Origin: M269 sp964640795
Lineage (GTDB): Bacteria; Pseudomonadota; Gammaproteobacteria; Enterobacterales; Alteromonadaceae
DNA length: 64,000 nt
NCBI GenBank assembly: GCA_964640795.1
Contig: CAZXIN010000001.1
Location: 309,598-373,597 of the forward strand
Reading direction: 5' to 3'
Both the position numbers and the translations under genes were made by a program. Positions 1 through 9,500 of the stretch are shown one piece after another (the first letter of the stretch is position 1; each line of letters begins with the position of its first letter). The notes below the pieces were generated by a model. It saw only the letters and a list, made by a program, of their open reading frames with translations, searched no databases and was not told the DNA's origin.

Positions 1-98
1 AACATAAGTTCTTAGAACAAAAAGAGTTGATTATCCAGCAGGAGATAGTGGCTGGTATCAAAATGGCGATAGTTGAATTTATTGAAGATATGGAATAG
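1..98 (+). CDS. C-terminal fragment of an unidentified protein
   Basis: A reading frame enters from the left edge (frame starting at base 3) and ends with TAG at 96-98, giving 31 C-terminal residues rich in Glu, Ile and Lys that would form a helix. The next gene starts 5 bases later, so the two are probably co-transcribed. The fragment is too short to identify a family. Confidence 0.5.
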   Translation, partial: HKFLEQKELIIQQEIVAGIKMAIVEFIEDME

Positions 99-103
99 AG
101 CCG

Positions 104-946
104 ATGCCCTTATTAATGAGTTTTTTGTTACCGCTTAAGGTGTTAATACTGATCTGCTTTCTCTGTTTTAGCAATAGTTCTTTAGCTGACAAAGCGAGTG
201 GCGTGTGTAAAGCACCTAATCCAAAGAGTGTCGATGCGGTTTATGATTGTATTACGCAATCATCAATTAATGGCATCAATATGTTTGCTCAGATTGATAA
301 AATGGAATGTGCAAGAATTCGGGGGTTTTATACTTCAGCATTAAGAAGTTCTTGGGCAGATGCTGAATTGGTTAAAAACCCGCCTTCCTGTCGTGTATTT
401 GCTGACGTTGTCAAGGAGTTAACCGGTAAGGAACCTTTCTGGCAAGGGTGTATGGACTATGCAAATACTGAGACCCATATCTCCCAATGTTTTAAAGGCT
501 ACCTCCAACTAGCTGGAGGGGCCAGTCAGCAAGCTATGGGACAATGTCAGTTGTCACAGTTGTCTTATGAGTCAGCTGTTCGTTCGGCAAGCGATCCTGC
601 TAAAGACAAAAAAGGCTTATTGCCCGAAAATTACCAAAAGCCAAGTTGCGATATGATCCACGCCGCATTGAAAAAAATTGATATTCAACTAGTTGGGGCT
701 GAATGCTTGGGGTTCGAAGGTTCAGATCCAGCTGCGCATGTTAAACAATGCTTAAGGTCTGATTTTTTATCTGGGAAAGTGAGGCATCAGCTCGATTGCA
801 ATCAAATGAGACAGTTTTATCAAACAAAGCTACTCAGGAGTTATGGTGGATTACCTAAGGGCTTCAGTCTGCTGCGTTGTTCAATACTCACTAAAGTATC
901 TAACGAGCTGGTAGCTGAGGTTAAAGCGCAACAAGAGCAACAATGA
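104..946 (+). CDS. Secreted protein with three cysteine-rich repeat modules
   Basis: I do not recognise a named family. The first about 28 residues are a signal peptide (hydrophobic LLPLKVLILICFL stretch, cleavage near SLA-DK), so the mature protein should be periplasmic or exported. The mature part divides into three modules of about 80-85 residues. Each has four cysteines in the order C-x(12-15)-C-x(about 17-19)-C, then a conserved (F/S)Y-x3-(A/K)(L/V) helix, a (P)SC or RC, and a closing amphipathic helix. The spacing suggests disulfide-stabilised helical repeats, two per module. ATG at 104 is chosen; ATG at 116 is an alternative. The gene follows a truncated frame by 5 bases. No catalytic motif is visible, so a binding or structural role is inference. 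Confidence 0.7.
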   Translation: MPLLMSFLLPLKVLILICFLCFSNSSLADKASGVCKAPNPKSVDAVYDCITQSSINGINMFAQIDKMECARIRGFYTSALRSSWADAELVKNPPSCRVFADVVKELTGKEPFWQGCMDYANTETHISQCFKGYLQLAGGASQQAMGQCQLSQLSYESAVRSASDPAKDKKGLLPENYQKPSCDMIHAALKKIDIQLVGAECLGFEGSDPAAHVKQCLRSDFLSGKVRHQLDCNQMRQFYQTKLLRSYGGLPKGFSLLRCSILTKVSNELVAEVKAQQEQQ

Positions 947-1163
947 TCAATGACTTATGTTGATATTATTTAACCTGAACTTGGATTAAATAGCGCCTGC
1001 TGAAAACTTTGGCTTGATAGTCATGGTGCGTGTGTGGTTATATTTTAACCACGTCATGTTTCTGACTTTTCAACGTGCATCTGCGCATAGCGGGCATGTA
1101 ATGCTTATCAGTTAGTGCTGAAAGTAACTAAAGAACAAAACAATAATAACGGATAATGATCAA

Positions 1164-3206
1164 TTGAACGCTAAAAATGGAAAGGTTAAAGGGCGTAAAC
1201 GCGGAATAAAAGCCTCCCGATTAAAGCTTGAGAAAGCGATGTTAGAATCAGGCTTTGCTACTCAAGCAGCGTTGGCCGAAAAAGTTGCAGAAATTGAAAA
1301 TTTGGAGTCAGCTCCTCGTGACTTAGTCAGTAAAGTTTTTAGGGAAATACGGGTTGAACCTCATACCTTAGAGCGTATTGCATTAGCGTTAGGTGTTGAA
1401 GCTTATACACTCTATTTGAGCAGCGACGATCCAACGAATTCGGAAACATTGAGTTTCGACTCAGAGAGCAAACAAGAGCTAGAGCCGACTCATCAAAGTG
1501 TTAGGTCTAAATCCTTTATGGGTTACTGGCTTTTCGGTTGCGTAGTTATCATGTCCGCTATACTCCACTTTTTTTATACTGATGATGACGTAGAGCTCAA
1601 GAGTGCTGAGCAAGGCACCAACCTTTTGATTAGGAATAGCTCCGAAATAAATGCTACCAGTATTGCATTTCTTGATTTTGAACACCCTAACTTGAGTGAC
1701 TATTCAACGGCTTTTCGACAAGAATTAGATGACAACTACCGCCTAGCTTCAGAGTCGTCAATCATTGCGAATGAATCGGCCGCCCCTTGGCAATTGCCAG
1801 AGCTATTGGATGTCGACTTTGTGATACATAGTGAAATAGTGCGTCAAGGTAGGCATTTGGGGTTACTCGTGTATGTTTCTGGTACAGATTCTAGACATTT
1901 GTTATTGAGTATTGAAACAACGGATCTGGCGGGAGATGTACTCAGTGTTGAGCGTTTTTTAGGAAAGTTAAATCTAGCATTACGGCAATATCTGTTGTCA
2001 GGGTCGACAGATTACCGCGATGCTGGTGATCAAAAAAGTGCACTCGTTGCTTATTTGCGAGCGCTGGACCAAATGGATAAGTCCTTAATTGAGATACATA
2101 TATTGAGAGCTCTCGACTATGTGCAACGGGCAATAAGGTTCGCTCCAGGTTACGTTAAGGCGCGAGCTGCTCTATGTGATATTTTAGTGAGGCAAAGTAT
2201 CGTAACGGGCGACAAATCACTACTTAATGAAGCCGAAAATGAATGCTTGTCAGCAAGAGTCGTTAATCCGGGGTCTCCAGAGCTCAACTTTTCTTTAGCG
2301 CAAGTCAGGCGAAAACAAGGAAGAACAGATGAAGCGGTTGCACTTTATAAGCAAGCTGCTGAGCAATTACCTGCCTATATTGATGCTAAAACAGGACTGG
2401 CAGAAGCTTACATCAACAAATATCAACAAACTCAGGACGCAAGTTTTATCGAACTCGGCCTCGCTCAGATTGAGGCGGCAAATCAGGTGGAGCCGGACTT
2501 TTGGCGCATTGAGTTTGCTGCCTCAAGATTACATTATTATTTGGGTAATATAGATAAAGCTATAGAACACTTAGAGCTCAGTAAAGCGTTATCAGTTAAT
2601 ACCAATACTGTGGCCAATTTAGGTACTTTTTATTACTGCAAAGGCAATATAGAAAAGGCAGCGCAGAACTACCATGAGCTGCGGACGTTGTCGGAGCCCA
2701 GTGCATTAATAGATAATTATATTGGCGTATTGAGTTTTATGCAGGAGGACTATTTATCTTCTGCGAGGTATTTCGAGTCAAGCCTAGAACAAATGAAAGT
2801 GAGTAATGACGGGATGTACGAGGCTTGGATCAATATTGCAGATGCTTACAATGCAATAGGAGACAAAGCTAAGGCTATAGAGGCTTACAAACAAGGGATT
2901 ATACTCGCCGAACAATACCGAGTTAATGGTGAGAACTCGCACAATATTGAAGGGCATATTATCTATAGCAACGTTAATTTAGCTTTTCTCAAAACACCAG
3001 AGTTGTCAGAACAAGTTAAGGAACAGCTTTCAAGTATGCTGTTTGAAATACAACCTAAAGTAACGGATGTATCTTCAAAAATGCGCGTTATGTTAGGGTG
3101 GTTAATGCTTGACCAAAAAAGACAGGCGCAGAGCATTTACGACGAACTGTCGGAAGGTTGTCCAGGCTATATTGCCTATCCGTTAGTTAAGCAATACTTT
3201 GATTAA
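1164..3206 (+). CDS. HTH / transmembrane / TPR regulatory protein
   Basis: This 680-residue protein has the layout of a one-component membrane regulator. Residues about 20-88 resemble a Cro/CI-like helix-turn-helix domain, preceded by a very basic N-terminus. Residues about 118-138 form one transmembrane helix. The rest, placed in the periplasm by positive-inside logic, carries several tetratricopeptide repeats (for example around residues 370-420 and 555-585). The architecture parallels CadC- and ToxR-like membrane-bound transcription factors, although those use a winged helix. No in-frame ATG lies close by, so TTG at 1164 is the likely start; an out-of-frame ATG at 1156 is not usable. It is convergent with the EamA transporter, the two ends overlapping by 4 bases. 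The target genes cannot be read from the sequence. Confidence 0.65.
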   Translation: MNAKNGKVKGRKRGIKASRLKLEKAMLESGFATQAALAEKVAEIENLESAPRDLVSKVFREIRVEPHTLERIALALGVEAYTLYLSSDDPTNSETLSFDSESKQELEPTHQSVRSKSFMGYWLFGCVVIMSAILHFFYTDDDVELKSAEQGTNLLIRNSSEINATSIAFLDFEHPNLSDYSTAFRQELDDNYRLASESSIIANESAAPWQLPELLDVDFVIHSEIVRQGRHLGLLVYVSGTDSRHLLLSIETTDLAGDVLSVERFLGKLNLALRQYLLSGSTDYRDAGDQKSALVAYLRALDQMDKSLIEIHILRALDYVQRAIRFAPGYVKARAALCDILVRQSIVTGDKSLLNEAENECLSARVVNPGSPELNFSLAQVRRKQGRTDEAVALYKQAAEQLPAYIDAKTGLAEAYINKYQQTQDASFIELGLAQIEAANQVEPDFWRIEFAASRLHYYLGNIDKAIEHLELSKALSVNTNTVANLGTFYYCKGNIEKAAQNYHELRTLSEPSALIDNYIGVLSFMQEDYLSSARYFESSLEQMKVSNDGMYEAWINIADAYNAIGDKAKAIEAYKQGIILAEQYRVNGENSHNIEGHIIYSNVNLAFLKTPELSEQVKEQLSSMLFEIQPKVTDVSSKMRVMLGWLMLDQKRQAQSIYDELSEGCPGYIAYPLVKQYFD

Positions 3207-4081
3207 TTAACAGACACTCGGTAGCGATAAAGGACAATCAGAGCAATCCCACCTAGGATCAAGGACGTTGATATGACTAGGCGAAGGGTGAGCGGTTCGT
3301 TCACAAACATAAGCCCACCAAACGCTGCTATAACGGGAACTGATAATTGGCTAACTGATGCTAATGTAGGGTGCAAGTGTCTTAATGCCATGTACCAGAT
3401 TGTATAACCGACAGCTGAAGTTAATGCGCCTGAAGCGATACCGAGTAAAACGCCTTGTTGTGAAGCCTCCAATGTGGGTAATGACACGAGAGTGAGGAGT
3501 GCGATAAGCGGCAGCGTCCTAAAGAAATTAAAGCTTGTTTCTGCTAAGGGGTTTTTAACGCCAATCCCTTTATAGGTATATACACCCCACGCCACGCCGG
3601 CGAGTGTCATAACGACAAAGCCTGTGATTGAAGGAGAAGCAATATTCGGTAACACTAAATAAACAAAGCCAACAAAAGCAATGATTAATCCTAGCCACTC
3701 GATAGTCGCTAACCGATTGCCTTTGAAAAGGCTAATGCTAATTAAAGTCAGCTGAACCGCGCCAAATAAAACCAAAGCACCGGTGCCTGTTTCCAGTGTG
3801 ATATAGGCATAGGAAAACCCGGCAGCATAGACAAATAAAGCGAGGCCTCCAGTCCAACTTCCTTTGCTTGTGATGGTGTCTTTGTTCTGAGTTAACACTA
3901 ATATCAGTGCTAAAGTCACTATACCTGATAGCAATCTAACGAGCGTAAAACTATTAGCATCTATGAGTATGATATTTTGTTCTGTTGGTGCTAAAGCGAG
4001 CCGACAAAGGACAGAGTTCCCTGCAAAAGCTATCAGTGCAAAAAGGGTGTATAAGATGGTCTTAGGTATTTGATTTTGCAA
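3203..4081 (-). CDS. EamA/DMT-superfamily transporter
   Basis: A 292-residue polytopic inner-membrane protein with about ten hydrophobic segments arranged as two five-helix EamA halves, the usual size and topology of drug/metabolite transporters. The N-terminal half carries a NSVLCRLAL stretch typical of the family and the second half a GYTIWYMAL segment. Such proteins export amino acids or other small metabolites, but the substrate cannot be predicted. It is transcribed alone; its 3' end overlaps the 3' end of the convergent HTH-TPR gene by 4 bases. Confidence 0.8.
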   Translation of the reverse strand: MQNQIPKTILYTLFALIAFAGNSVLCRLALAPTEQNIILIDANSFTLVRLLSGIVTLALILVLTQNKDTITSKGSWTGGLALFVYAAGFSYAYITLETGTGALVLFGAVQLTLISISLFKGNRLATIEWLGLIIAFVGFVYLVLPNIASPSITGFVVMTLAGVAWGVYTYKGIGVKNPLAETSFNFFRTLPLIALLTLVSLPTLEASQQGVLLGIASGALTSAVGYTIWYMALRHLHPTLASVSQLSVPVIAAFGGLMFVNEPLTLRLVISTSLILGGIALIVLYRYRVSVN

Positions 4082-4317
4082 AACAAGTATCGCGAGCTTG
4101 GGTTGGCTGCATTATATCGTTAAATCTCTAAGACGCCAGCAAGGTGGAATATGAAAAATCAACACGCTCTAACCTTTAATGTAAATTGGTATTAGGTGTT
4201 GATATCGGGACAACGTCTTGAGTTGTTATTGATGAGATTCATCCCCATGTAAAGTTAAACCGGTTATGTCCTTCATACTTAGCAAAAAGCAGCTATCCAA
4301 CAAGCCTAGGAATTTCA

Positions 4318-6066
4318 GTGAATAGAGTGAATACAAGCACAGTCATGCAGTGGATATTTGGCAAGCTTAAGCCTTATAAATCTAAGGTAGTTATTGCAAT
4401 AACTGCATTAATTGTCGGGGCGATGTCGTGGCTGGCATTAGGGCAGGGAGTCAAAGTTGTTGTCGATGAAGGCTTTGTCACAAACAATGCGGATGTTCTC
4501 AATCAGACGATTTTTGTCGTATTAGGCATTGCTCTCATTGGTAGTGTTGCCGCTTATATTCGTTTTTACTGGATGCTATGGCTAGGTGAGCGTGTCAGTG
4601 CTGACATTAGAAAGGAAGTTTATTCTCACCTTTTATCTTTGTCTCCAGAGTTTTTCTCTGAAATACGTACGGGAGAAGTCATTTCGCGATTCACCAGTGA
4701 TACAACGGTGTTGCAAACTGTTGTTGGTATGGGATTGTCTATGGCCCTGCGTTCTGGGATTAGCTTTATTGGTGCGTTCATTTTGATGTTTATCACCAGT
4801 CCTTTGTTAACGTTATATGTTTTGCTTGCAGTGCCTTTGGTGCTGATCCCGATTAGAATATTAGGTGGACGTGTTAGGCGCTTTACTCGCAAAAGTCAGG
4901 ACAAGGTTGCCGATATGGGGGCCTACGTTGATGAAAGTTTGCATGAAATTCATACGGTGCAAGCCTATACGCATGAAAAGCAAGATCGGACTAGCTTTGA
5001 CCTTAGAATTGAAGGTGTTATGTCCGCTGCGTCACAACGTATTAACTCTAGAGCCTTGATGATGGCAATCATTATGGCTGTTAGCGTAGCTGCAATTACT
5101 GTTGTATTCTGGCTGGGTGCTCGACAAGTCATTAGTGGAGGGATATCGGCTGGTGAACTAACCGCCTTTATGTTTTATGCGGTCATGGCTGGTGGCAGTG
5201 TTGCAACGATTAGTGAGGTCATTGGAGAGGTCCAAAAAGCAGCTGGAGCAAGTGAGCGTTTATTGGAGTTGTTGAATACTCAATCGATGCTCAAGATCCC
5301 GTTGTCACCTGCATCACTACCTGACAAAGTACTAGGAAACCTGACACTCAAGAATATTGATTTTGCTTATCCGAATGAACCTGAGACGAAAGTTATCTCA
5401 GGCTTAAATCTGAGTATTCAAGCTGGTGAGAGAATCGCTTTAGTTGGACCCAGTGGCGCAGGTAAATCCAGCCTCTTCCAGTTGCTTTTGCGGTTTTATG
5501 ATTGGAACTCGGGAACGATTTCACTTGATGAGATAGATACTCAGACAGCTGATCCTGAGCAACTTCGCCAACAGTTTGCTTTAGTGCCTCAAGAATCCGT
5601 TATTTTCGCCATGTCAGCATTGGACAATATTCGCTATGGACGACCCAATGCTACTCAAGACGACGTCATAGCCGCCGCAAGAGCAGCAAAAGCTGAAGAG
5701 TTTATATTGGACATGCCAAATGGCTATGACACAGATCTTGGTGAGCGAGGGGTACGTTTATCTGGTGGCCAGAAGCAACGCATTGCGATTGCTCGAGCGC
5801 TATTGGCTGATCGCCCTATTCTGTTGTTAGATGAGGCTACCAGTGCTCTAGATGCCAGCAGTGAACAGCAAGTCAAACTGGCGCTTGATGAATTGATGAA
5901 AGGTAAAACCACGTTAATTATTGCACACCGGCTTTCAACAGTTATCAATGCTGATCGCATTGTTGTGATGGACAAAGGGCGAATAGTGGCAATAGGTAAA
6001 CACCATGATCTACTACAAGAAAACTCATTGTATAGGGAATTTGCAGAATTACAGTTGATTGGTTAA
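4318..6066 (+). CDS. ABC exporter, fused permease-ATPase (MsbA/LmrA-like)
   Basis: A 582-residue half-transporter. Residues about 1-310 hold six membrane helices, followed by a nucleotide-binding domain with Walker A GPSGAGKSS (about 377-385), Q-loop, signature LSGGQKQR, Walker B ILLLDEATSALD and H-loop IIAHRLST. Such exporters act as homodimers on lipids, drugs or peptides. GTG at 4318 is chosen because AGGAA lies 5-10 bases upstream; ATG at 4345 is a shorter alternative. It sits alone between an EamA gene and an acyltransferase gene. Overall it resembles uncharacterised lipid/multidrug exporters more than canonical MsbA, and the substrate is unknown. Confidence 0.85.
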   Translation: MNRVNTSTVMQWIFGKLKPYKSKVVIAITALIVGAMSWLALGQGVKVVVDEGFVTNNADVLNQTIFVVLGIALIGSVAAYIRFYWMLWLGERVSADIRKEVYSHLLSLSPEFFSEIRTGEVISRFTSDTTVLQTVVGMGLSMALRSGISFIGAFILMFITSPLLTLYVLLAVPLVLIPIRILGGRVRRFTRKSQDKVADMGAYVDESLHEIHTVQAYTHEKQDRTSFDLRIEGVMSAASQRINSRALMMAIIMAVSVAAITVVFWLGARQVISGGISAGELTAFMFYAVMAGGSVATISEVIGEVQKAAGASERLLELLNTQSMLKIPLSPASLPDKVLGNLTLKNIDFAYPNEPETKVISGLNLSIQAGERIALVGPSGAGKSSLFQLLLRFYDWNSGTISLDEIDTQTADPEQLRQQFALVPQESVIFAMSALDNIRYGRPNATQDDVIAAARAAKAEEFILDMPNGYDTDLGERGVRLSGGQKQRIAIARALLADRPILLLDEATSALDASSEQQVKLALDELMKGKTTLIIAHRLSTVINADRIVVMDKGRIVAIGKHHDLLQENSLYREFAELQLIG

Positions 6067-6074
6067 AGAGGGAT

Positions 6075-6109
6075 AAAAAACTCCTGCAAGCGATAAAGCG
6101 CTGCAGGAG
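6075..6109 (-). terminator. Hairpin with T-tract on the minus strand
   Basis: An imperfect 11-bp stem (arms 6081-6092 and 6099-6109, one bulged A) is preceded on the + strand by AAAAAA, which becomes a T-tract after the stem on the minus strand. It could end transcripts arriving from the minus-strand acyltransferase gene. It lies just after the ABC exporter stop and may act on both strands. Confidence 0.45.
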
Positions 6110-6397
6110 GTAGGGAATAGCGACAGATTAGAACAGGTGCAAATCATGACGCTTAAATGAAACTAAAATCACATGTTTATAAAAAACAACTGTGATGTTA
6201 TATTATAACAATATCAAGTCAAGCCATTATTATCAATGATTGGTGTCGTTGATGGTGTCTCAGATTACGTTAGCCAAAACAGCTTATAGCTAAATCCACT
6301 CAATTGGAGATATTCAGAGTTTCACAAGCTGGCTAGTGTAAAGCGTGCCTCTTTAGGAAGGCTGACTGTCTTTCAAGGCGCTATATAGGGTTGGTAA

Positions 6398-6446
6398 GAA
6401 GAACAAAATGCTCAGGTTAGCGCGTTTTGTTCTTCGATTTTTTTAT
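6398..6446 (+). terminator. Rho-independent terminator between convergent genes
   Basis: Arms GAAGAACAAAA and TTTTGTTCTTC (about 6399-6409 and 6425-6435) form a stem followed on the + strand by GATTTTTTT. It lies between the convergent ABC exporter and acyltransferase genes and probably stops + strand transcripts. The rest of 6110-6398 shows no coding capacity I can support. Confidence 0.6.
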
Positions 6447-8197
6447 TTATCGTAGGCTAAGTACTCATCTTTCCCTTCGCCTAAATACAGCTTGAGCTGC
6501 TTTTCAGGTGCTTTGGGTAAGTTAACGCTAAGTAATAGGCCGGGGGTGTCGTTGAAACTTTGATCGATACCTAGACAATGAAACTCAGCTTCTAGTTTCA
6601 TATAATGTTTGAGGAGAACCGGAATGTCTTTTGAATCATGCTCAACAGCCGCTAGCATAGGCGTTATGACATCTCTGAGTGAGTAGTTTTTGGCGTAGTC
6701 TTGGATTTCTGGATGCATGGGTAAGTCTAATGATTTGACCGGCTCAACGTCTGTTGTTGGTGTAACCAATGCTTCCCTAACGAAAACGGCACTTCGTGTA
6801 TCGTAGAGCTTACTGATGGAAACCGTGCCATAGAGTGTTCTGTAACGTGGATGTTTGCACATAAATGTACTGATACCACGCCACAACATAAACAAGCCAT
6901 GGAAACTACCTTGATAATCTTTCACTAAGAATGAGCGACCTAGCTCTAAACAAGGCTCAGTCTGATTCATAAAGTTAGGACCAAACTTAAACATCTTTGA
7001 CAGATAGAGCTTACTTAAATCACCATCTTTTAATAGTAGATCTGTTTGCCCCATTCGATACGCACCCACGAGCTTGCCGTTGTTTTTATTAATGGCAAAC
7101 AAATGTGTATATGTAGCGTCAAAGTGATCGGTGTCAATAGGCTCACCACTACCTTCATTATGTTCCCTAAACGTTATCTCACGTTGGCGTGCAATTTCAT
7201 GTAGGGTTTTAGGTAAGTCTTTTTGAAAACCATAATAAACGGCATATTCACTGCGATAATCAAGCAAGTGATTTTCTGGAGGTAGATTGGCAATTTCTTC
7301 TAAAATTTCACTTGCCGGAATTTCCTCAGCTAATGGTTTTAGATGTGTTACTGGATCAGGAGCCCAATTATTCTGGCTGATGGGATCTTGTGCATAGCTT
7401 AGAGCCTTGCATAAATCAGTTACTGCACGGTCGTCTTTTAGCTTGCTTAGCGCTTTAGCTTTGACTGGATTACCGGTAAACAAATTAACGGTAGCTCCCT
7501 TCTTGTTCAGCAATTCGTGAGCCAGTCTTAGCATTCGCAGGCGGTAGTAGATACGCCCTAAATTGTAGAATAACTTACTATTACGGCCTTCGATAAAAAT
7601 AGGTAAATAAGCTGCATCACACGACTGCACTAAGCGACCGACAACCCTATTCCATTCATGTTCGCTAATACGCTTTTTCTCTGGTTGGTAATAAGAGACA
7701 CGACCAGCAGGGAACATCATTAATGCGCCACCGGACTGTAAATGCTTTTTACATTGGCGTAGAGATGGACCATTTTTAGGATTTCTTTCTGATAATGGAT
7801 TGGTAAAGATAAAGTAGTCTTGTATTTCGGGGAATATTCTCAACCCCTCGTTAGCTAATACCTTAAGGTCTGGCCTAACTCGGCTAATGTAAAGTGCCAA
7901 TATAACCCCTTCAATACCTCCAAATGGGTGGTTTGAGGCAATCATAACAGGCCCAGTTTTAGGTATTTTAGCTTGAAGCTCTTCGATGCCGGTAATGTTC
8001 AGGTTTAAGGCTTTCAGAAGTAATCTTTCAGAAAACTCATCTATGGGTAACTGATGCATCTCATTGTTAACATAGAGTTTGTTTATTCTTCTAACACCTA
8101 AAACCACATCAAGTAGTTTAATGACAAGCTTCATTATGCCGTTCTTTTTTTCAGGCGGCATAATATTGGCAATAGAGATGGTTTTAAACGCAGGCAT
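6443..8197 (-). CDS. olsF: Fused acyltransferase, OlsF-like ornithine lipid synthase
   Basis: This 584-residue protein joins two acyltransferase domains. The N-terminal part (about 60-290) is a PlsC/LPLAT-type O-acyltransferase with the NHPFGG motif (His90) and a later FPAGR block. The C-terminal part (about 310-560) matches the GNAT-like OlsB/hemolysin-type N-acyltransferase family, with LVGAYRMG and ELGRSFL motifs. In OlsF enzymes the C-terminal domain N-acylates ornithine and the N-terminal domain O-acylates the lyso-lipid, producing phosphorus-free ornithine lipids in the inner membrane. Domain order and length fit OlsF. The symbol is assigned by architecture only; related PlsC-GNAT fusions with other substrates exist. 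A later start at the Met near residue 13 is possible. Confidence 0.65.
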   Translation of the reverse strand: MPAFKTISIANIMPPEKKNGIMKLVIKLLDVVLGVRRINKLYVNNEMHQLPIDEFSERLLLKALNLNITGIEELQAKIPKTGPVMIASNHPFGGIEGVILALYISRVRPDLKVLANEGLRIFPEIQDYFIFTNPLSERNPKNGPSLRQCKKHLQSGGALMMFPAGRVSYYQPEKKRISEHEWNRVVGRLVQSCDAAYLPIFIEGRNSKLFYNLGRIYYRLRMLRLAHELLNKKGATVNLFTGNPVKAKALSKLKDDRAVTDLCKALSYAQDPISQNNWAPDPVTHLKPLAEEIPASEILEEIANLPPENHLLDYRSEYAVYYGFQKDLPKTLHEIARQREITFREHNEGSGEPIDTDHFDATYTHLFAINKNNGKLVGAYRMGQTDLLLKDGDLSKLYLSKMFKFGPNFMNQTEPCLELGRSFLVKDYQGSFHGLFMLWRGISTFMCKHPRYRTLYGTVSISKLYDTRSAVFVREALVTPTTDVEPVKSLDLPMHPEIQDYAKNYSLRDVITPMLAAVEHDSKDIPVLLKHYMKLEAEFHCLGIDQSFNDTPGLLLSVNLPKAPEKQLKLYLGEGKDEYLAYDK

Positions 8198-8427
8198 ATC
8201 TTTCTTTGGTATTCATTTTCAGGGTTATAAGGACCGTTGGACTGTCAATTAATTTTCTTTTTCTTAAACAGTACAATTTAATTAACTGATCATACCACTA
8301 ATTTTGCCGTTTTTTTAGCATGATTAATTCTGTAATTACAGCTGTTTACAGCAAGACTGGCTAGGATGGATTGTATCGATTCGACTCAGGGTTATAATAA
8401 AGACATCATTCTTTAACGATTTTAATC
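8198..8427. promoter_or_regulatory. Divergent promoter region, olsF-like and pyrC
   Basis: This 230-base AT-rich spacer separates two divergently transcribed genes and must hold both promoters. I see no strong dyad or riboswitch in it. Confidence 0.4.
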
Positions 8428-9468
8428 ATGAATAGAATCACTATCCAAACCCCTGATGACTGGCATTTGCATTTCCGAGATGGGCAGATGCTTAAAGAGA
8501 CTGTCCCTGCGACAGCACGTTGCTTCAGACGAGCCATTGTGATGCCTAATTTAGTGCCGCCTGTTGTTAATGCAGAAATGGCAGTCGCTTATGGTCAACG
8601 TATACTCGAAGCCTGTCCAGAGGGCTCTCAGTTTGAACCATTAATGACGCTTTATTTAACAGATAAAACGACGGCAGCCGACATTGTAAAAGCAAAGCAA
8701 GCCGGTGTTATCGCTGCTAAGCTTTATCCCGCAGGAGCAACAACAAACTCCGATGCGGCGGTAAAAGGTGTCATGCAGCTCTATCCTGTTTTTGAGGAAA
8801 TGGCAGCACAAGGTATGTTGCTTTTGATTCACGGCGAAGTGACGGAATCGCATATTGATATTTTTGATCGTGAGAAAGTGTTTATCGATCAGCAAATGAC
8901 CAGAATTGTTGATGACTTTCCTCAACTAAGCATTGTGTTCGAGCATATTACGACAAAAGACGCTGTCGATTTTGTAGAGGCGGGACCAGACAATTTGGCT
9001 GCAACAATAACGCCTCAGCATTTGATGCTGAATCGAAATGATTTATTGGTTGGTGGTATTCGTCCGCATAACTATTGTTTACCGGTACTTAAACGACAAA
9101 TTCATCAAGAGGCATTGCGCGGTGTTGTGGCCAAGGGACATAAGCGTTTCTTCTTGGGCACTGATTCGGCGCCACATGAAAAACACCTAAAAGAAAACTC
9201 TTGCGGCTGTGCCGGTTGTTATAGTGCATGGAGTGCTATTGAGTTATATACCCAAGTGTTTGATGAGTTAAATGCATTGGAACATTTAGAAGGCTTTGCA
9301 AGTCATCATGGTGCGGATTTCTACGGCTTGCCGAGAAATGAAGGAAGCATCACTCTAGTGAAGGAGGATTGGCAAATACCAGAGCAAATAACCTTACCTA
9401 ATGGTAATGATATTGTGCCATTCCATGCTGGGCAAACGGTTCACTGGAAGCTAGAAACGAGCATCTAA
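8428..9468 (+). CDS. pyrC: Dihydroorotase (class II)
   Basis: Catalyses reversible cyclisation of N-carbamoyl-L-aspartate to dihydroorotate in pyrimidine synthesis, in the cytoplasm. At 346 residues it has the size of E. coli-type PyrC. The metal-binding HLHFRDG motif is at residues 13-19, the lysine expected to be carbamylated is Lys98 (AAKLYPAGATTNS), further metal histidines are in LLLIHGE and FEHITT, and the catalytic Asp is in LGTDSAPH. Acs follows 32 bases downstream in the same direction, though the two share no pathway. It is distinct from the carbamoyltransferase-like gene at 54030, so the latter is not part of a pyrimidine operon. Confidence 0.97.
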   Translation: MNRITIQTPDDWHLHFRDGQMLKETVPATARCFRRAIVMPNLVPPVVNAEMAVAYGQRILEACPEGSQFEPLMTLYLTDKTTAADIVKAKQAGVIAAKLYPAGATTNSDAAVKGVMQLYPVFEEMAAQGMLLLIHGEVTESHIDIFDREKVFIDQQMTRIVDDFPQLSIVFEHITTKDAVDFVEAGPDNLAATITPQHLMLNRNDLLVGGIRPHNYCLPVLKRQIHQEALRGVVAKGHKRFFLGTDSAPHEKHLKENSCGCAGCYSAWSAIELYTQVFDELNALEHLEGFASHHGADFYGLPRNEGSITLVKEDWQIPEQITLPNGNDIVPFHAGQTVHWKLETSI

Positions 9469-9500
9469 TTAAAGAGAAATATGAAAGTGGAGCAGAAAGA

